Shown here: in pieces, positions 1 through 10,588 of the stretch
Numbering within the stretch: the stretch's first letter is position 1
Layout: each line of letters starts with the position of its first letter
Notes under the pieces: generated by a model
Told to the model about the DNA's origin: nothing
Database searches by the model: none
The model's input: the letters and a program-made list of their open reading frames with translations, nothing else
From: Prunus persica
Lineage: Eukaryota; Streptophyta; Magnoliopsida; Rosales; Rosaceae
Direction of reading: 5' to 3'
Assembly (NCBI RefSeq): GCF_000346465.2
Contig: NC_034010.1
Span: 20,242,335 to 20,306,334, forward strand
Length of the DNA stretch: 64,000 nucleotides
Translations under genes and position numbers: made by a program

Positions 1-345
1 GGTTGGTGGATCATTACCCTGATGATATAACATAATAAATGTTTATTCTATCTCGCATAATGAAAGGTGAAGAGATAAAGAATAATAATAAAAAAAGATA
101 TAATTGAACAACCGTACAGGCATCTTCTTTTGCGCATTGCATATGGCTTTATAATGGAATTCACTTTTTTTTTTTTTACCTTACTTACACTTACATGGAA
201 AAAATTTTAAATAAATAAATATAGGTTCTATCAGACTCAGGTTGGTAAATGATCCAATAACCACCCTTCTTTTTGGAGTAGTTCAAAAATACTATGATGG
301 CTCCGTTGCTTTATGTATTTATTTCGTTTGTTATTTAGCAATCCC
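1..345 (-). pseudogene. clpP: Plastid clpP fragment (end of intron 2 and start of exon 3) in nuclear DNA
   Basis: Read on the minus strand, bases about 20-1 encode RVMIHQP, which is the start of the last exon of plastid clpP (catalytic subunit of the stromal Clp protease). Before it, at about 148-111, lies a sequence like group II intron domain V: a stem ending in GTACGGTT, with a decayed opposite arm. That fits clpP intron 2. The stretch from about 345 down to 150 has no coding match I recognise and reads like the rest of that intron. It is directly fused to ndhF sequence. In plastid genomes clpP lies in the large single-copy region and ndhF in the small one, so the junction is a rearrangement. 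The fragment runs off the left edge. The coding call is strong for the seven residues; the intron call rests on the domain V look-alike and position. Confidence 0.6.
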
Positions 346-1386
346 AAAGTTTCTTTTTTTTCCTTCTTTACCCCAGAGAGACATTGAATAGAACGAGCTA
401 TTTTTTTGCCGCTGTAATTTTGAAAATAAACATTTAAATGTCCTTCAAAAGTAAGTAAATAGATACGAAACATATAAAATGCAGTTAATCCTGCCGTGGA
501 ACAAGCTATTATTGCAAAAATCGGTGAATACAACCAACTATCATTAAGAATTTCATCTTTGGACCAAAAACAAGCAAGAGGTGGAATACCACAAAGAGAA
601 AGTGTACCTAATAAAAAAGCGGTTTTTGTAATTGGTACATGTTTTCTTAAACCGCCCATAAGAACCATATTCTGACTTTTCTCTGGAGAATATCCAACAA
701 TAGTTTCCATCGAATGAATAATTGATCCAGATCCTAAGAACAACAATGCTTTCGAATAGGCATGAGTAATCAAATGAAATAAAGCAACTCGATAAGACCC
801 CATACCTAGAGCTAATATCATATAACTCAATTGAGGCATTGTAGAATAAGCTAAGCTTTCTTAATATCCTTTTGAGCAAGAGCTAAAGTGGCTCCTTAAA
901 GTAATGTTATTATACCTGTCAAAACTATTAGATTTATTATGTAAGGTATAACTATGAAAAGAGGAAGAAGCTGAGCTACAAGAAAAATTCCTGCTGCTAC
1001 CATAATAGCGGCATGTATATGAGCCGAAATGGGGGTAGGCCCTTCCATGGCATCAGGTAACCATACATGAAGGGGAAATTGGGCGGATTTTGCAACTGCG
1101 CCGGCAAATAATAAGAAGGCGCATAAGGTAACAAATAAAAAATTAACCTCATTATTATAAACCAAGTTATTAAATATCTCAAACAAATCCCGAAATTCAA
1201 AACTACCCGTTATCCAATAAAAACCCAAAATTCCTAATAATAAACCAAAATCCCCTACACAATTAGTTACAAACGCTTTCTAACAAGCATTCGCCGCACT
1301 AGGTCGTGTGAACCAAAAACCTATTAATAGATAAGAACACATTCCAACCAATTCCCAAAAAAATATTAATTTGTATCAAATTACTA
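345..1386 (-). pseudogene. ndhF: Decayed plastid ndhF fragment (nuclear plastid DNA)
   Basis: Two minus-strand reading blocks (1228-896 and 839 to about 345) match the middle of plastid NdhF, the antiporter-like membrane subunit of the thylakoid NDH complex. Family-typical stretches include [39 protein letters not shown] and [20 protein letters not shown]. The copy is broken. A TAG replaces a Gln codon near 1281, a TAA interrupts the frame near 896, and a one-base deletion near 865 shifts the frame. Similarity fades after the GKK residues, where another small shift is seen, and stops near 345 at the clpP join. Upstream homology ends near 1386. It is therefore an old plastid-to-nucleus transfer (NUPT), or less likely plastid DNA that came through a mitochondrial copy. 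No function is expected. Confidence 0.9.
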
Positions 1387-1699
1387 GCCATGCGGCTATA
1401 CTATTTGTTAGAGAAATTAAAAAATGACCCCGGTATAGCCGCCCGGCTATACTATTTATTGCCGCACGGCTCCCTCTTCTTTGGCAATGTATGACATTTC
1501 CCCAATTCCATTTTAATTTATTTCGAATCTTTAATCTTTAATTTTGTGGTCAGTTGAATATATAACTTTATATGATTGCTGGAAGCTCGCCACTAGTCAG
1601 TCAGCTACGAACCATTCAACGTTTGACTCATTAATTTTGATTAAAACATAAAATTTTATAGAGCATATAATTATTATTTTATTTATCAGAAAATTGGAA

Positions 1700-1743
<44 letters not shown>

Positions 1744-1995
1744 TAAATAATAGCAAAATAATAAAATAATAGAGCTAGCCAAAGCATGGTAGAACTCAAA
1801 TACTTGGTTGGCGTCACCAGAAGCTGGTTTCTGACTGCAAAGCAAAACAACAAAAGCTTATTTAAATTTATTTTTGTGAAAAAGGCCAGAAACTGAGAGA
1901 AGACCAAAGCGCAGAAAACAGGAACGCACAAAAAGGGGAGAAAACAAACAGAGAGATAGACGCACTGAGAGAGAGAGAGAGAGAGGTGATCGGTT
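1387..1995. other. Non-coding spacer and 5' region of the cornichon gene
   Basis: Just beyond the plastid insertion the motif GGCTATACTATTT occurs twice (about 1394 and 1454), with the inverted form GGTATAGCCGC between them (about 1431), so a short imperfect fold-back is possible. A TA microsatellite lies at 1701-1741. The last 60 bases before the ATG are purine-rich with a GA run (1967-1985), as is common in plant 5' untranslated leaders. I see no ORF that looks real. Confidence 0.5.
1701..1741. repeat. (TA)n microsatellite
   Basis: Uninterrupted TA dinucleotide run of about 41 bases. It is likely polymorphic in length. Confidence 0.95.
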
Positions 1996-4695
1996 ATGGA
2001 GATGCTGTGGACATGGCTGTTGAGTTTCTTCTTCATTCTAGCTCTGTTATGCATTCTGGGTTATCAGGTAATTCTTTCTTAATTGTATGCCCTTTTGTTT
2101 TTCAAAACATGCATCAAGTTCTATAGGCTTATAGCAGTGTTGAATGCTTGATTCACAACCTAGGCCCATCTGGGTTTGTTATTTTATGTTTATAATGTAA
2201 TGTTTTTTTTTTTTTTTTCAAAGTCAAGTATCTGTTCGCATATGATTTTCGGTATTTTCATGAACTTTTTCCATGAATTTAGAGCTTTTTTTCTCTTTGA
2301 ACACGAGATTTTTTTTTCCTTTTTGCAAGACTCGGTTTTTGATTTGTTCTTTTGACAGTCCCCAAACTCTGTTTCCCTTTAATGTAAAGAAAGTATGTTA
2401 TAGAGACCCGGGTTGGGTTTATTTGTTTGCAAAATTTGCAGAAAGGTTTTACCTTTTGTTGCTAAATTTGTAAATGAATAAATAAGTGTTTGAATTTGTA
2501 GTCATGCATCCCAATTCTATGTTTAAATTCTTATGCAGAAAACCTGAGTTTGTAAAATAAATAAAAGATGCATAAGCTTATTGATAATGAAAAGAATATT
2601 GTCTAAATTTTTTGCAGAAATCTAGTTAATGAAGGTGAACTTGTTTTTGGCCTAAAGTGGCCGTCAGGCCTATTTTTGTATAGTAGAACTGCTCCTACAA
2701 GCCATAGATAGTTAAGTCACAGAAATGGTCTTACATTGTCTGGTGAATCTGGTTATTTAGAAGTGGTTCCTGAAATGCTTAGATATATGACCACTGCAAA
2801 TGTTGAATGCAGCTTGTGTGCTTGGTGGACCTCGAATTCGATTACATCAACCCATATGATTCATCATCTCGGATAAACAATGTTATTTTGCCAGAATTTA
2901 TTATTCAAGGAGTTTTGTGCCTCATTCTTCTTATAGCGCGACATTGGTTTATGCTTTTATTGGCTCTGCCGCACCTATATTACAATGTGAATTTGTAAGT
3001 TTCTTTCTTATCCATTACTCAAATATTGCTGTGTCTAGAATTTTATAAATCATGACCTCTGTGTAATTTGTATGGTACAGTGTAAACAAATTATTTATGA
3101 ATATAGAGTGAGCTTATTTGACACCAATATGATACTTCCATCCCCTCGAATCTCGTCACTCATGGTGGTTATGAAGAAAATTCATATTTTAGAGAAGTAC
3201 TTCGGTTCACTTGAATAGGATTATAGTATAACTTTGTCAACTGAACAGTGTAAGAGAATGGTTGTTACAATCAAATGACTGTAGCATTCTGGTTTGTCTC
3301 TGTAACCTGGTTTACATGTGATTAACTAGTTGGGATAAGAAATTTATACTCAACTATAATTTGGTTTTATTGTCATGGATATATGGCCAAGTGATCAACT
3401 TGAACTACTTTTGGTGAAATCTGGATCTTTAGAAGTCTTAGTTCTAATATGAAAGGATTACATTGAAGGCTCACTACTCGTATCTTTTATGCATTTTCTC
3501 TGTCTAGGATAATTTTGATCCTTACTATGAAGTGCCAATTGACTGCGAGGCAGTTTCGGAATTTCGAATTCTGCTTTAACAAAATATATCACATTTCACC
3601 AGATAACAAAAATTGTTGCTTTTAAAAATCCTCACTCCACCGCAATGTCCATTCTCTCTCTGCTCCCTCCCTCCCTCTCCCCATGTGTGTGTGTGTGTGT
3701 GTGTTGAACAGAAGCCTAGGCAATGTATAGGCTATTAGGCACATACCAAGATGCTAGTACTTAACTAAATGCACAATGGTGTCTGGGAGGCAGTATGTTA
3801 GATTTGTTAGAATTCTCTGTTTGTATATGTATTTTCAGATTAGGAAGAGGTGTATATTCTGGAGATTTTAGTTAGAGAGAATGAAGAGAAATGGGGAAGG
3901 CACTGTTCTATTGAATTCTTACAATCTGCAGCTTACATAGTGTGTCTGACAGAGAGAGAAATGTGATTCTCTCCTAACAGAATTACAACTGTCACCCTAT
4001 TAGGTGCTTACACGTGTCATACCAAATCTAAGCTAGAGAATCCACCTAGACTATGATCTAATGGTTCTCATTACATCATTTAAAATAGACTTAGCAGAAA
4101 ATAGAAAATGACTTCAGCTCTAAGAAATCTGTAGAAGGATTATATTTCAACAAGATTATACTTTGCATTGCAAATTATATTGAATGCTTTAGGAGGTTAT
4201 ACAGATATTCCTGTATGCACTGTATTTTTCATTATCTTTTAATGAAACATGTAAAGTTAAACTTGGAAGTGTCTAATTTGTAAGTTTTAGAGAGCAGAAG
4301 TTCTTTTTGTTCTTTAAAGCTCAGGAACGATTGATCAAGAACAGAATTGTATTGCTTTTTATGATTAGAAGAAGAATAATTTCATTCAGCAAACCTCCTT
4401 AGGTGCCATAATTTCTGATATGATTTGTATGATCAGGTACATGACGAGACAACACTTGGTAGATGTGACTGAAATATATAACCAGCTGAGCTGGGAGAAA
4501 AAGAAACGGTTTTTCAAGATTGGCTATCTTTTGGTCCTATTCATCCTTTCTCTATTCTGGTATTGTGATAAGAATGTTGTCACAGCCTTAGTAAATTGTT
4601 TTTTGCTCTTTTTAAGCACTTGGGTGAAATTAAATGTTCCTTTCATGTAAATGTGATTTAGGTTGCTTTGGAGCATTGGAGATGAATATGATTAA
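1996..4695 (+). CDS. Cornichon family ER cargo receptor (CNIH4-like)
   Basis: Four coding exons joined by GT-AG introns: 1996-2067, 2813-2994, 4437-4559 and 4662-4695, giving 136 residues, the usual size for plant cornichon homologues. Cornichon proteins are small three-helix membrane proteins that act as cargo receptors at ER exit sites and help load membrane proteins into COPII vesicles. The first exon encodes a hydrophobic helix (residues about 4-23). Exon 2 carries the signature [20 protein letters not shown], followed by a second helix and a third hydrophobic stretch ending LYYN. Exon 3 carries [20 protein letters not shown] and the last helix. The protein ends SIGDEYD. The ATG follows a purine-rich leader and is the only Met giving the expected N-terminus. 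A further intron (about 4730-5101, GTAAGT to CCAG) probably lies in the 3' untranslated region; its donor is about 35 nt after the stop, too close to trigger decay under the usual rule. Family assignment is strong; the paralogue number is less sure. Confidence 0.92.
3684..3705. repeat. (TG)n microsatellite in cornichon intron 2
   Basis: Simple TG run of about 22 bases inside the 1.4-kb second coding intron. Confidence 0.9.
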
Positions 4696-5640
4696 CCAGG
4701 CATTGTTGCTCCCACCAAGCCTGCACACTGTAAGTTTATGTTACTCTTTAATTGCTGTTATATGTTGCAGTTGAGAACCATACATGAGTTAGGCCATTGT
4801 GTTTGTTTGCATGTTGCAAGTCAATTATTTATACTTGAGTCTTAGGAAGGAAGAAGTGGATATTGTATGATCATCTAATTTGTTCATATATATCGTGTCC
4901 GTTTCACCAAACCATAATGCTAAATTTCCCAAGTAAGCAATCTTTTTATATTTAGGTCAACATTGTAATCTCTTATTTTGTAAGAGTCAACTTTTGTTAT
5001 CAAATTCATGTCGTGTATTGAGCTTTCCTTGGTTGGTGTGGTCTTTGGTATCAGGTACGTCATTTTTCCAGGATGATACTAATTACTTTGGCTAATTCCA
5101 GGTTTCTACGATGGAGCCCGAGAGATGGACATGAGTGGATATGAATCAGGACTTGTGCAAATTCAGCTCGGTTTCGGCACCTGATTTGTCATTTAATTTT
5201 CTGTGTTTGTAGTGTCACAGATGCTCCACTTATATGTATGCATATGCTTGCATTCGTCCCATTTTATCCATAAATTTTCTCTGGTCACATTGTGAAGCAG
5301 CATAAGCTAGAAGTGGTTGCATATGGCTCTGCCCTATATTCCTTCAACAGTTCCATTCTAATTTGCAATGCGATCAATTTTCTTCCCTCTTATTTGCACA
5401 CTAAAAACAAGTTGGCAAAGTACCTTTGTCCTCTCCTTGTCAAGGCCTCTTGTAAATAAAAAGTTGTATTTAGTTTCACTTACAAATTAGACCCCGCTAA
5501 TTTCACAGTTAGAATGCAAGTAGTTGTAGCTTATCTGTGAACAAATATTTTCTTTACTGCTATGCTTCCAGATGTTTTCACTGTTTCGTAAAGTTGAGTT
5601 TACGAATTTAGGTGGATCTTGTGTACTCATTCATGGATTA
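4696..5640 (+). other. 3' untranslated region and downstream spacer of the cornichon gene
   Basis: Contains the probable 3' UTR intron (4730-5101) and a terminal UTR exon beginning at 5102. No ORF after 5102 resembles a known protein. The poly(A) site cannot be fixed from sequence alone. Confidence 0.4.
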
Positions 5641-6421
5641 ATTATTACTCGCAAGTGCACAAGGTAAATCGTAATATAGTATGGCCAATATGAGGTCATG
5701 CCCACGAGGATTGAGTTCAACTTTCAATTAGTCTAACCTAATTTACTTCACCAAATACTTTTAACTACTCTAATTACATAAACAATAAATTAAACATGTA
5801 GTATACTCACGTAAACACAAAATAGGTTTTTGAAAGAATGATTTAATTAACAACGAAATTAAAAGACAAAACAAGTAGAATGTCACGAAACACAAGGATG
5901 AGAAATTCAAATTGATAAAAGCACTAGGACAATGAATTCACCACTAGTAATCCGATCTAGCCTCTTATTCACCTACCTATTAACTAACCATTTAATGTCG
6001 ACGCTTAGTTTTCCTTTTTCATGAATTACTTATGGTATTTAGGCTAACTCGTATATTCCTACATGCAATTCACCTATGATATTTAGGTCAAATATCAACA
6101 CATAGAAACTCATTAAGATCAATGAAAACCTCCAACAAGCATGTAAACCCTAGGAGTATGGTATTTAGCCTAGACGAATTACAAATCCTAATCACAATAA
6201 GCAAGCCTCAAATTAAGTATGGTATTTATTTTAATTTGCATCCGATTAACTCAATTAAAAGTCTAGACGGTGATCAAGCATCAAGATAATCAACCAAGTT
6301 ATTAAGCACAGTAATTAAGAATCCAATATCAAATGTCAATCAATAGATAGGTAAAATAAGAAAACTAGATTATCATACTAGGGTTACATCATGCCCTAGC
6401 AAAAGAAAATTAGTTACACAT

Positions 6422-8000
6422 TGTTGAGGCCCAAAAAGTCATGACAAGCCCAAAAACATTTAAAATCCAAAATGACGTATGCAATAGGAAATAAATTGGT
6501 CATGAATTAATTCAAATTATATTTTTGGTGATGAATTAATTTGGCAAAATAAATATATACGCAAGCTTTTATACAAATTCTATTAGCATCCAGGTCATGC
6601 CAAAAACCTATTCCTTTAAATTCCGATATGTCACTAAACTCGGTCACAAAAGCCCAAGTCATGGTAACACATGCCCAAGCATTCCAAGCACATGTCAAAT
6701 AACTCCATGTCATGCTAATACATTTTCCTATGCCAATCACCTACCAAGCTCACATGAACCCAAGTCACGTGGTTTATGGGCCTTGCACGAGGGATTGTGG
6801 TGTGGAAGGCTATGGAAGTCCACAAGGCCCACGGAAGCTCTTGGATAATGGAGACTTTGGGCTAACTACTTGGGAGCACCAAAGTCCAAACTTATTACTT
6901 GGAGTTCTCCAATGTGGGTGAACAAATAAGATATTCTTCAAGCACTTCCTTTACCCATAGGAAATAGTCATTTTCCAATGTCTGGCTTTACTTGTTGGAA
7001 ATAAGAATGTCTCAATGCTCCCTATTACCCGTTGGAAACAAGCTAATTCCAATACTTCTTTTTACCTATAGGAAATAGTCATTTTCCAATACCTAGTTTT
7101 ACTTGCTGGAAATAAGAATGTCTCAATGCTCCCTTTTATCGTTAGAAATAAACTAGCTCCAACACTTCCTTTTATCTATTGGAAACCAAAGAGAGCCTTC
7201 ACCTTCTATAAATTAGGAGGCATTGCCCAGGTAAACCAACTCCTCTTGGTTGCTGCAAGCCTCTCACTAACCATAAGAACTCATCTTTCTCTTAACTGCT
7301 GCAAGCATCTAATGACCATCGACTCATTCTCTCGGCTACTGCAAGCTCCTAGCAGCCATCACAACCATGTCTCCTACTTTCTCATCCTTGAAATCCTTAA
7401 TCTTCTCCATAAAACCTCACCTCAAGCATAAGCCCAAGCTACTCATTCATCCTCCCACCTCTAGAACTCATAAATCTCTCTAGAATCATAGTCACAAACA
7501 CCATAACCTTCAAAGTCTTAAGCTTTTCTTTCCTTAGCCATGCTCTTTGAAACCCTATTCATTTGACTGCTATAAGTATCCCAACAACCATCACAGCCAA
7601 ACAATCAAACCACCATAGTCATAGCTTCAAACAATAAACTCTCAATACCCAAACTCAAGCATATCAAACACCAAGCCAAGCACAAGCATTCTCATTTGCT
7701 AAACTTGTGGGTCTTTAGCTCTCATACTCCAAGCTCTCTTGCTAAGCTCATATAATCTCAATTCAACGTCCGCAAATTATCTTCACCCATTTTTAGAGTT
7801 GCCGGAAATGTCAACACAAAACACGCAGCCGCTGGAAGAACAACAGAGTACTCCCTGGGGCTTGCTTCTCCTTCAGGATGCTTTGAGCCTAGTTCTCGCT
7901 AACTCAGAAAAAGGGGCAACGAATGCCTGATTCACCACTTTATGACGGTCCAAGAATGAATAAGCTCGAACAAGCCTACCGACAGAAAAATACCCCAACA
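6422..8000. mobile_element. Solo LTR with perfect 5-bp target-site duplication
   Basis: The element starts TGTTGAGG and ends CCCCAACA, so its termini are short inverted repeats of the TG...CA kind typical of LTRs. It is flanked on both sides by the same five bases, CACAT (6417-6421 and 8001-8005), as expected for LTR retrotransposon integration. It is 1,579 bases long, has no coding region and includes a TATAAAT motif at 7207-7213, a plausible U3 promoter. It contains a 110-base tandem repeat. A full element would have two LTRs and an internal region; only one LTR is left, which is the usual outcome of recombination between LTRs. The family (Gypsy or Copia) cannot be told without internal sequence. 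Confidence 0.85.
6945..7185. repeat. 110-bp tandem repeat, about 2.2 copies, inside the solo LTR
   Basis: Units at 6945-7054 and 7055-7164, and a partial third copy to about 7185, each start CTTCCTTTT or a close variant. They share AAATAGTCATTTTCCAAT and AATAAGAATGTCTCAATGCT. Each unit contains inverted sub-motifs of TTGGAAA/TTTCCAA, which may matter for U3 regulation. Confidence 0.9.
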
Positions 8001-8800
8001 CACATAATCATAGAATTTGACATAAACAAAAACATAAGGAAGAAACAATAAAACTTAGCCAATTGCGGTACTCTTCCGGCGTCTCCAATTTCTCCTAGTC
8101 TTTGCGTCCTCTCAAATGAGTTGTTTCTCATGCTTAAATAAAACACCACACATCTATTCCTACCTTACTTGGGCTTTTACAACAACCCAAAAATAAAGAA
8201 AAACCCAATTAAAACATAAATCCAAAATGGGTAAGTAATTGACTCCTCTTCCTACTTTAATTGGGATAACACATTAGTTACTTTGCACGCACGTTTGGAA
8301 CCATTCCTCCTCTAAGAAAATTCGAAAAAAATATGTAAATTGTAGGTCTTTGTCTTATATTTCCAACCATATATCGCATGCCTTGAGGAAAAATCACAAA
8401 AGTCTTCAAATAATCATTCTTCCACAGCAACACAGTTTTGACGGGATTGCACCTTATGCTGACTTAACTTCAAAGACTGCTCTCATTAGCTGCTCCAAAA
8501 ATTCTAGAAAAATTCCACAATCATCTTCAAGATCTTAGCTTTCATCTCCAACTAGTCTTGTACTAAAACTCCACCAAAAAGTTGTATTTCCATTGAAAAC
8601 CAATTACTTGCTCCAGAAAGCTAAAAATTGAGAAAATAAAGTAATATGTCCTTTTTAAATCAAATTCTCCTACAAAAACTGAGTATAAAGAGTCCCTAAA
8701 TGTGTAATTTATGGACTTATCAATTATGCCTCCTAATTTGGTTTAGGCAAGGAAGAAACTCCCTACAACCTATTTTCTTATCGAATACCTCTAAATTCAT

Positions 8801-8923
8801 ATAATCGCTCACAAAAATCAAAAACTTTGTATAAGTTTGAGTTTACAATTCGTCTCATACTTTAATCACTCACAAAAATCAAAAGCCTTATATGCGTATG
8901 AGTTTACAATTCGTCTCATACTT
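8801..8923. repeat. About 61-bp tandem duplication
   Basis: Two adjacent copies (8801-8862 and 8863-8923) share CTCACAAAAATCAAAA and GAGTTTACAATTCGTCTCAT with scattered differences. They lie near the right end of the old repeat. Confidence 0.85.
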
Positions 8924-8990
8924 ACTTAGACTTCACGCCACTATTGATCTGTTTGTTTCTGTGAGATGAATATTCCTTTATTGCCCTAGA

Positions 8991-10223
8991 AACTTTGGCC
9001 TTGGCTTGCATCTAGTTGCAAAATGCAAAGAATATATAAAGTTAGCTAACGTTGACCCCGTTATGGTTAGCAACAATGGAAAATGGGTAGAAATAGTCCG
9101 TTCATTTTTTAACTGGCCGAGTACGGCAAGAAGCAGCCGCCGGTTCGGCTAGGTGTTTGGTAGGTTAGAATCTTCTATGATATTAAACGTAATTATTACT
9201 AAAAAGGAAAATATATAAATAAATGATGAAATTAATTACCTGATTTTACTTCGAGTCAGGCTTAAGATTGGGTTAAAACCGTAGAAATTGACACTTCAAA
9301 TCATATTCCTATTCTATGGATACTCCAAACTGTGCGAAGCAGAGACCCTATATGCTTAGCAGAATGAAAATTAAGAAAGTATTTTTGGTCACAAAGGAGT
9401 CTAAAGAGTGAATGAACGACTCGAACTCTCGGCTCGCAACCACAAGAGCTACAAGTTCCTCCAAACTAAGGTATTATTTAGCAGTTCCTAAAAAGTGCTT
9501 TTAACATTCCTATGTTTGATAATTACAAATTAGTTTGAGTATAGTTTTCTCATGGGTATTCAAAATCTACAAAATATGAGTTTTCGAAACCCTAGGGAAG
9601 ATATAGTTTCCTAAGATTATTCTACTCGACGAACCCTAGATCAAAATGGCAATCATATCCCTAAGTATGGTTTCGAAAAAGTCAAACTCTATCCATATCT
9701 TTGTAATAATACACCTTCTTTCCTAGTCTGTGTCTGGAATAGGAATTGTTTGCCGGGTTTGAAGTTTCATCATGTGATGATTTTATTGTGCTTGTTGGAG
9801 GACTTGTTTGAGTTTATACTATTCAACGACTAATTTGAGAAACACAGACATGGAGTCCATTAAATTGGACTGAGGTTGAAATGTGAATAGAAAGAAACTT
9901 GTATATTACCTATCTATTTGGTTGACTGCGGGCATAGACAACTAGCAAATAGCAAACCACGTGACATCCATTTGGGTGACTTGTTTGAATTATACTAGCT
10001 CTCCACTCCATAAAGTAATTTGAGAAAGACAGGCATGGAAGCCATTAAATTGGACTGAGGTTGAAATGTAAATAGAAAGAAACTTGTATATTACGTATCA
10101 GTTTGGTTAGCTACTGGCCATAGACAACTTGCAAATTGCAAACCCACACATAATTAACAATTTCCATTTATAGTCGGAAAACATCACATGCCAAACTATT
10201 TAACAAGACGAAATATCAAATTT
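8991..10223. other. Intergenic, no gene seen
   Basis: AT-rich DNA without a convincing ORF on either strand. The only internal structure I see is the 177-base duplication listed separately. Confidence 0.5.
9801..10144. repeat. About 177-bp direct tandem duplication
   Basis: Units 9801-9977 and 9978-10144 both begin GACTTGTTTGA and share CCATTAAATTGGACTGAGG, AGAAAGAAACTTGTATATTA and CATAGACAACT. They differ by substitutions and short indels, so the duplication is not recent. Confidence 0.88.
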
Positions 10224-10588
10224 AAGGACCGTTTAATAACCATTTCAATATTAGATTTTAGTTTTCAATTTTAGTTTTTAGTTTTCATTTTTTGTACTAG
10301 AGTATAGAAGAAAAAGAGGGAGAATGAAAGTGAGAATGTGAGTGGAGATGGGATTGAGAGGGAAGATGAGAGGAGAGGATGGAAGAGATGAGTAACAAAA
10401 GTGAAAACAAAAACTAAAAACTGAAATCTATTTCAAATTATTTTCACTTATGTTACTCGTCCCTTTCGTCCTCCCCTCTCATCCTCTCTCTCAATCTCAT
10501 CCTCACTTCCATTCTCACTCTCATTTTCCATTATGCTCTAGCACAAAAATTAAAAACTAAAATTGAAACGGTTATCAAACGGGCCCCT
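10224..10588. mobile_element. Foldback MITE with long inverted arms
   Basis: The 5' end GGACCGTTTAATAACCATTT is the imperfect inverse of the 3' end GAAACGGTTATCAAACGGGC. The inversion continues nearly the whole length: a purine-rich left arm (10308-10395) faces a pyrimidine-rich right arm (10452-10550), with the turn near 10420-10435. The total is about 365 bases and non-coding. The termini resemble GGGCCCGTTTG-type MITEs (Tourist/PIF or hAT groups), but the flanking target site is too decayed to choose (TAA on the left, CTA on the right). Confidence 0.75.

Larger units (their letters stand above)
5641..8990. mobile_element. Old non-coding repeat, retrotransposon-like, split by a solo LTR
   Basis: The sequence from about 5641 to 6416 and its continuation from 8006 to about 8990 have no sustained ORF. 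They look like a repeat-family consensus seen widely in plant genomes: the left part opens with a GCAAGTGCACAAGG motif and a CCCACGAGGATT motif, and the right part carries TTATGGACTTATCA. I cannot define its ends or its target-site duplication and cannot name the family. The interruption by the solo LTR at 6422-8000 is clear because the flanking text resumes directly after a 5-base duplication. Confidence 0.4.

Noticed and set aside
3796..3979. A segment starting TGTTAGATTT and ending CTCCTAACA in cornichon intron 2, like a short solo LTR or TRIM
   Set aside because: The flanking five bases (CAGTA and GAATT) do not match and no internal LTR features are seen. The TG...CA ends could be chance.
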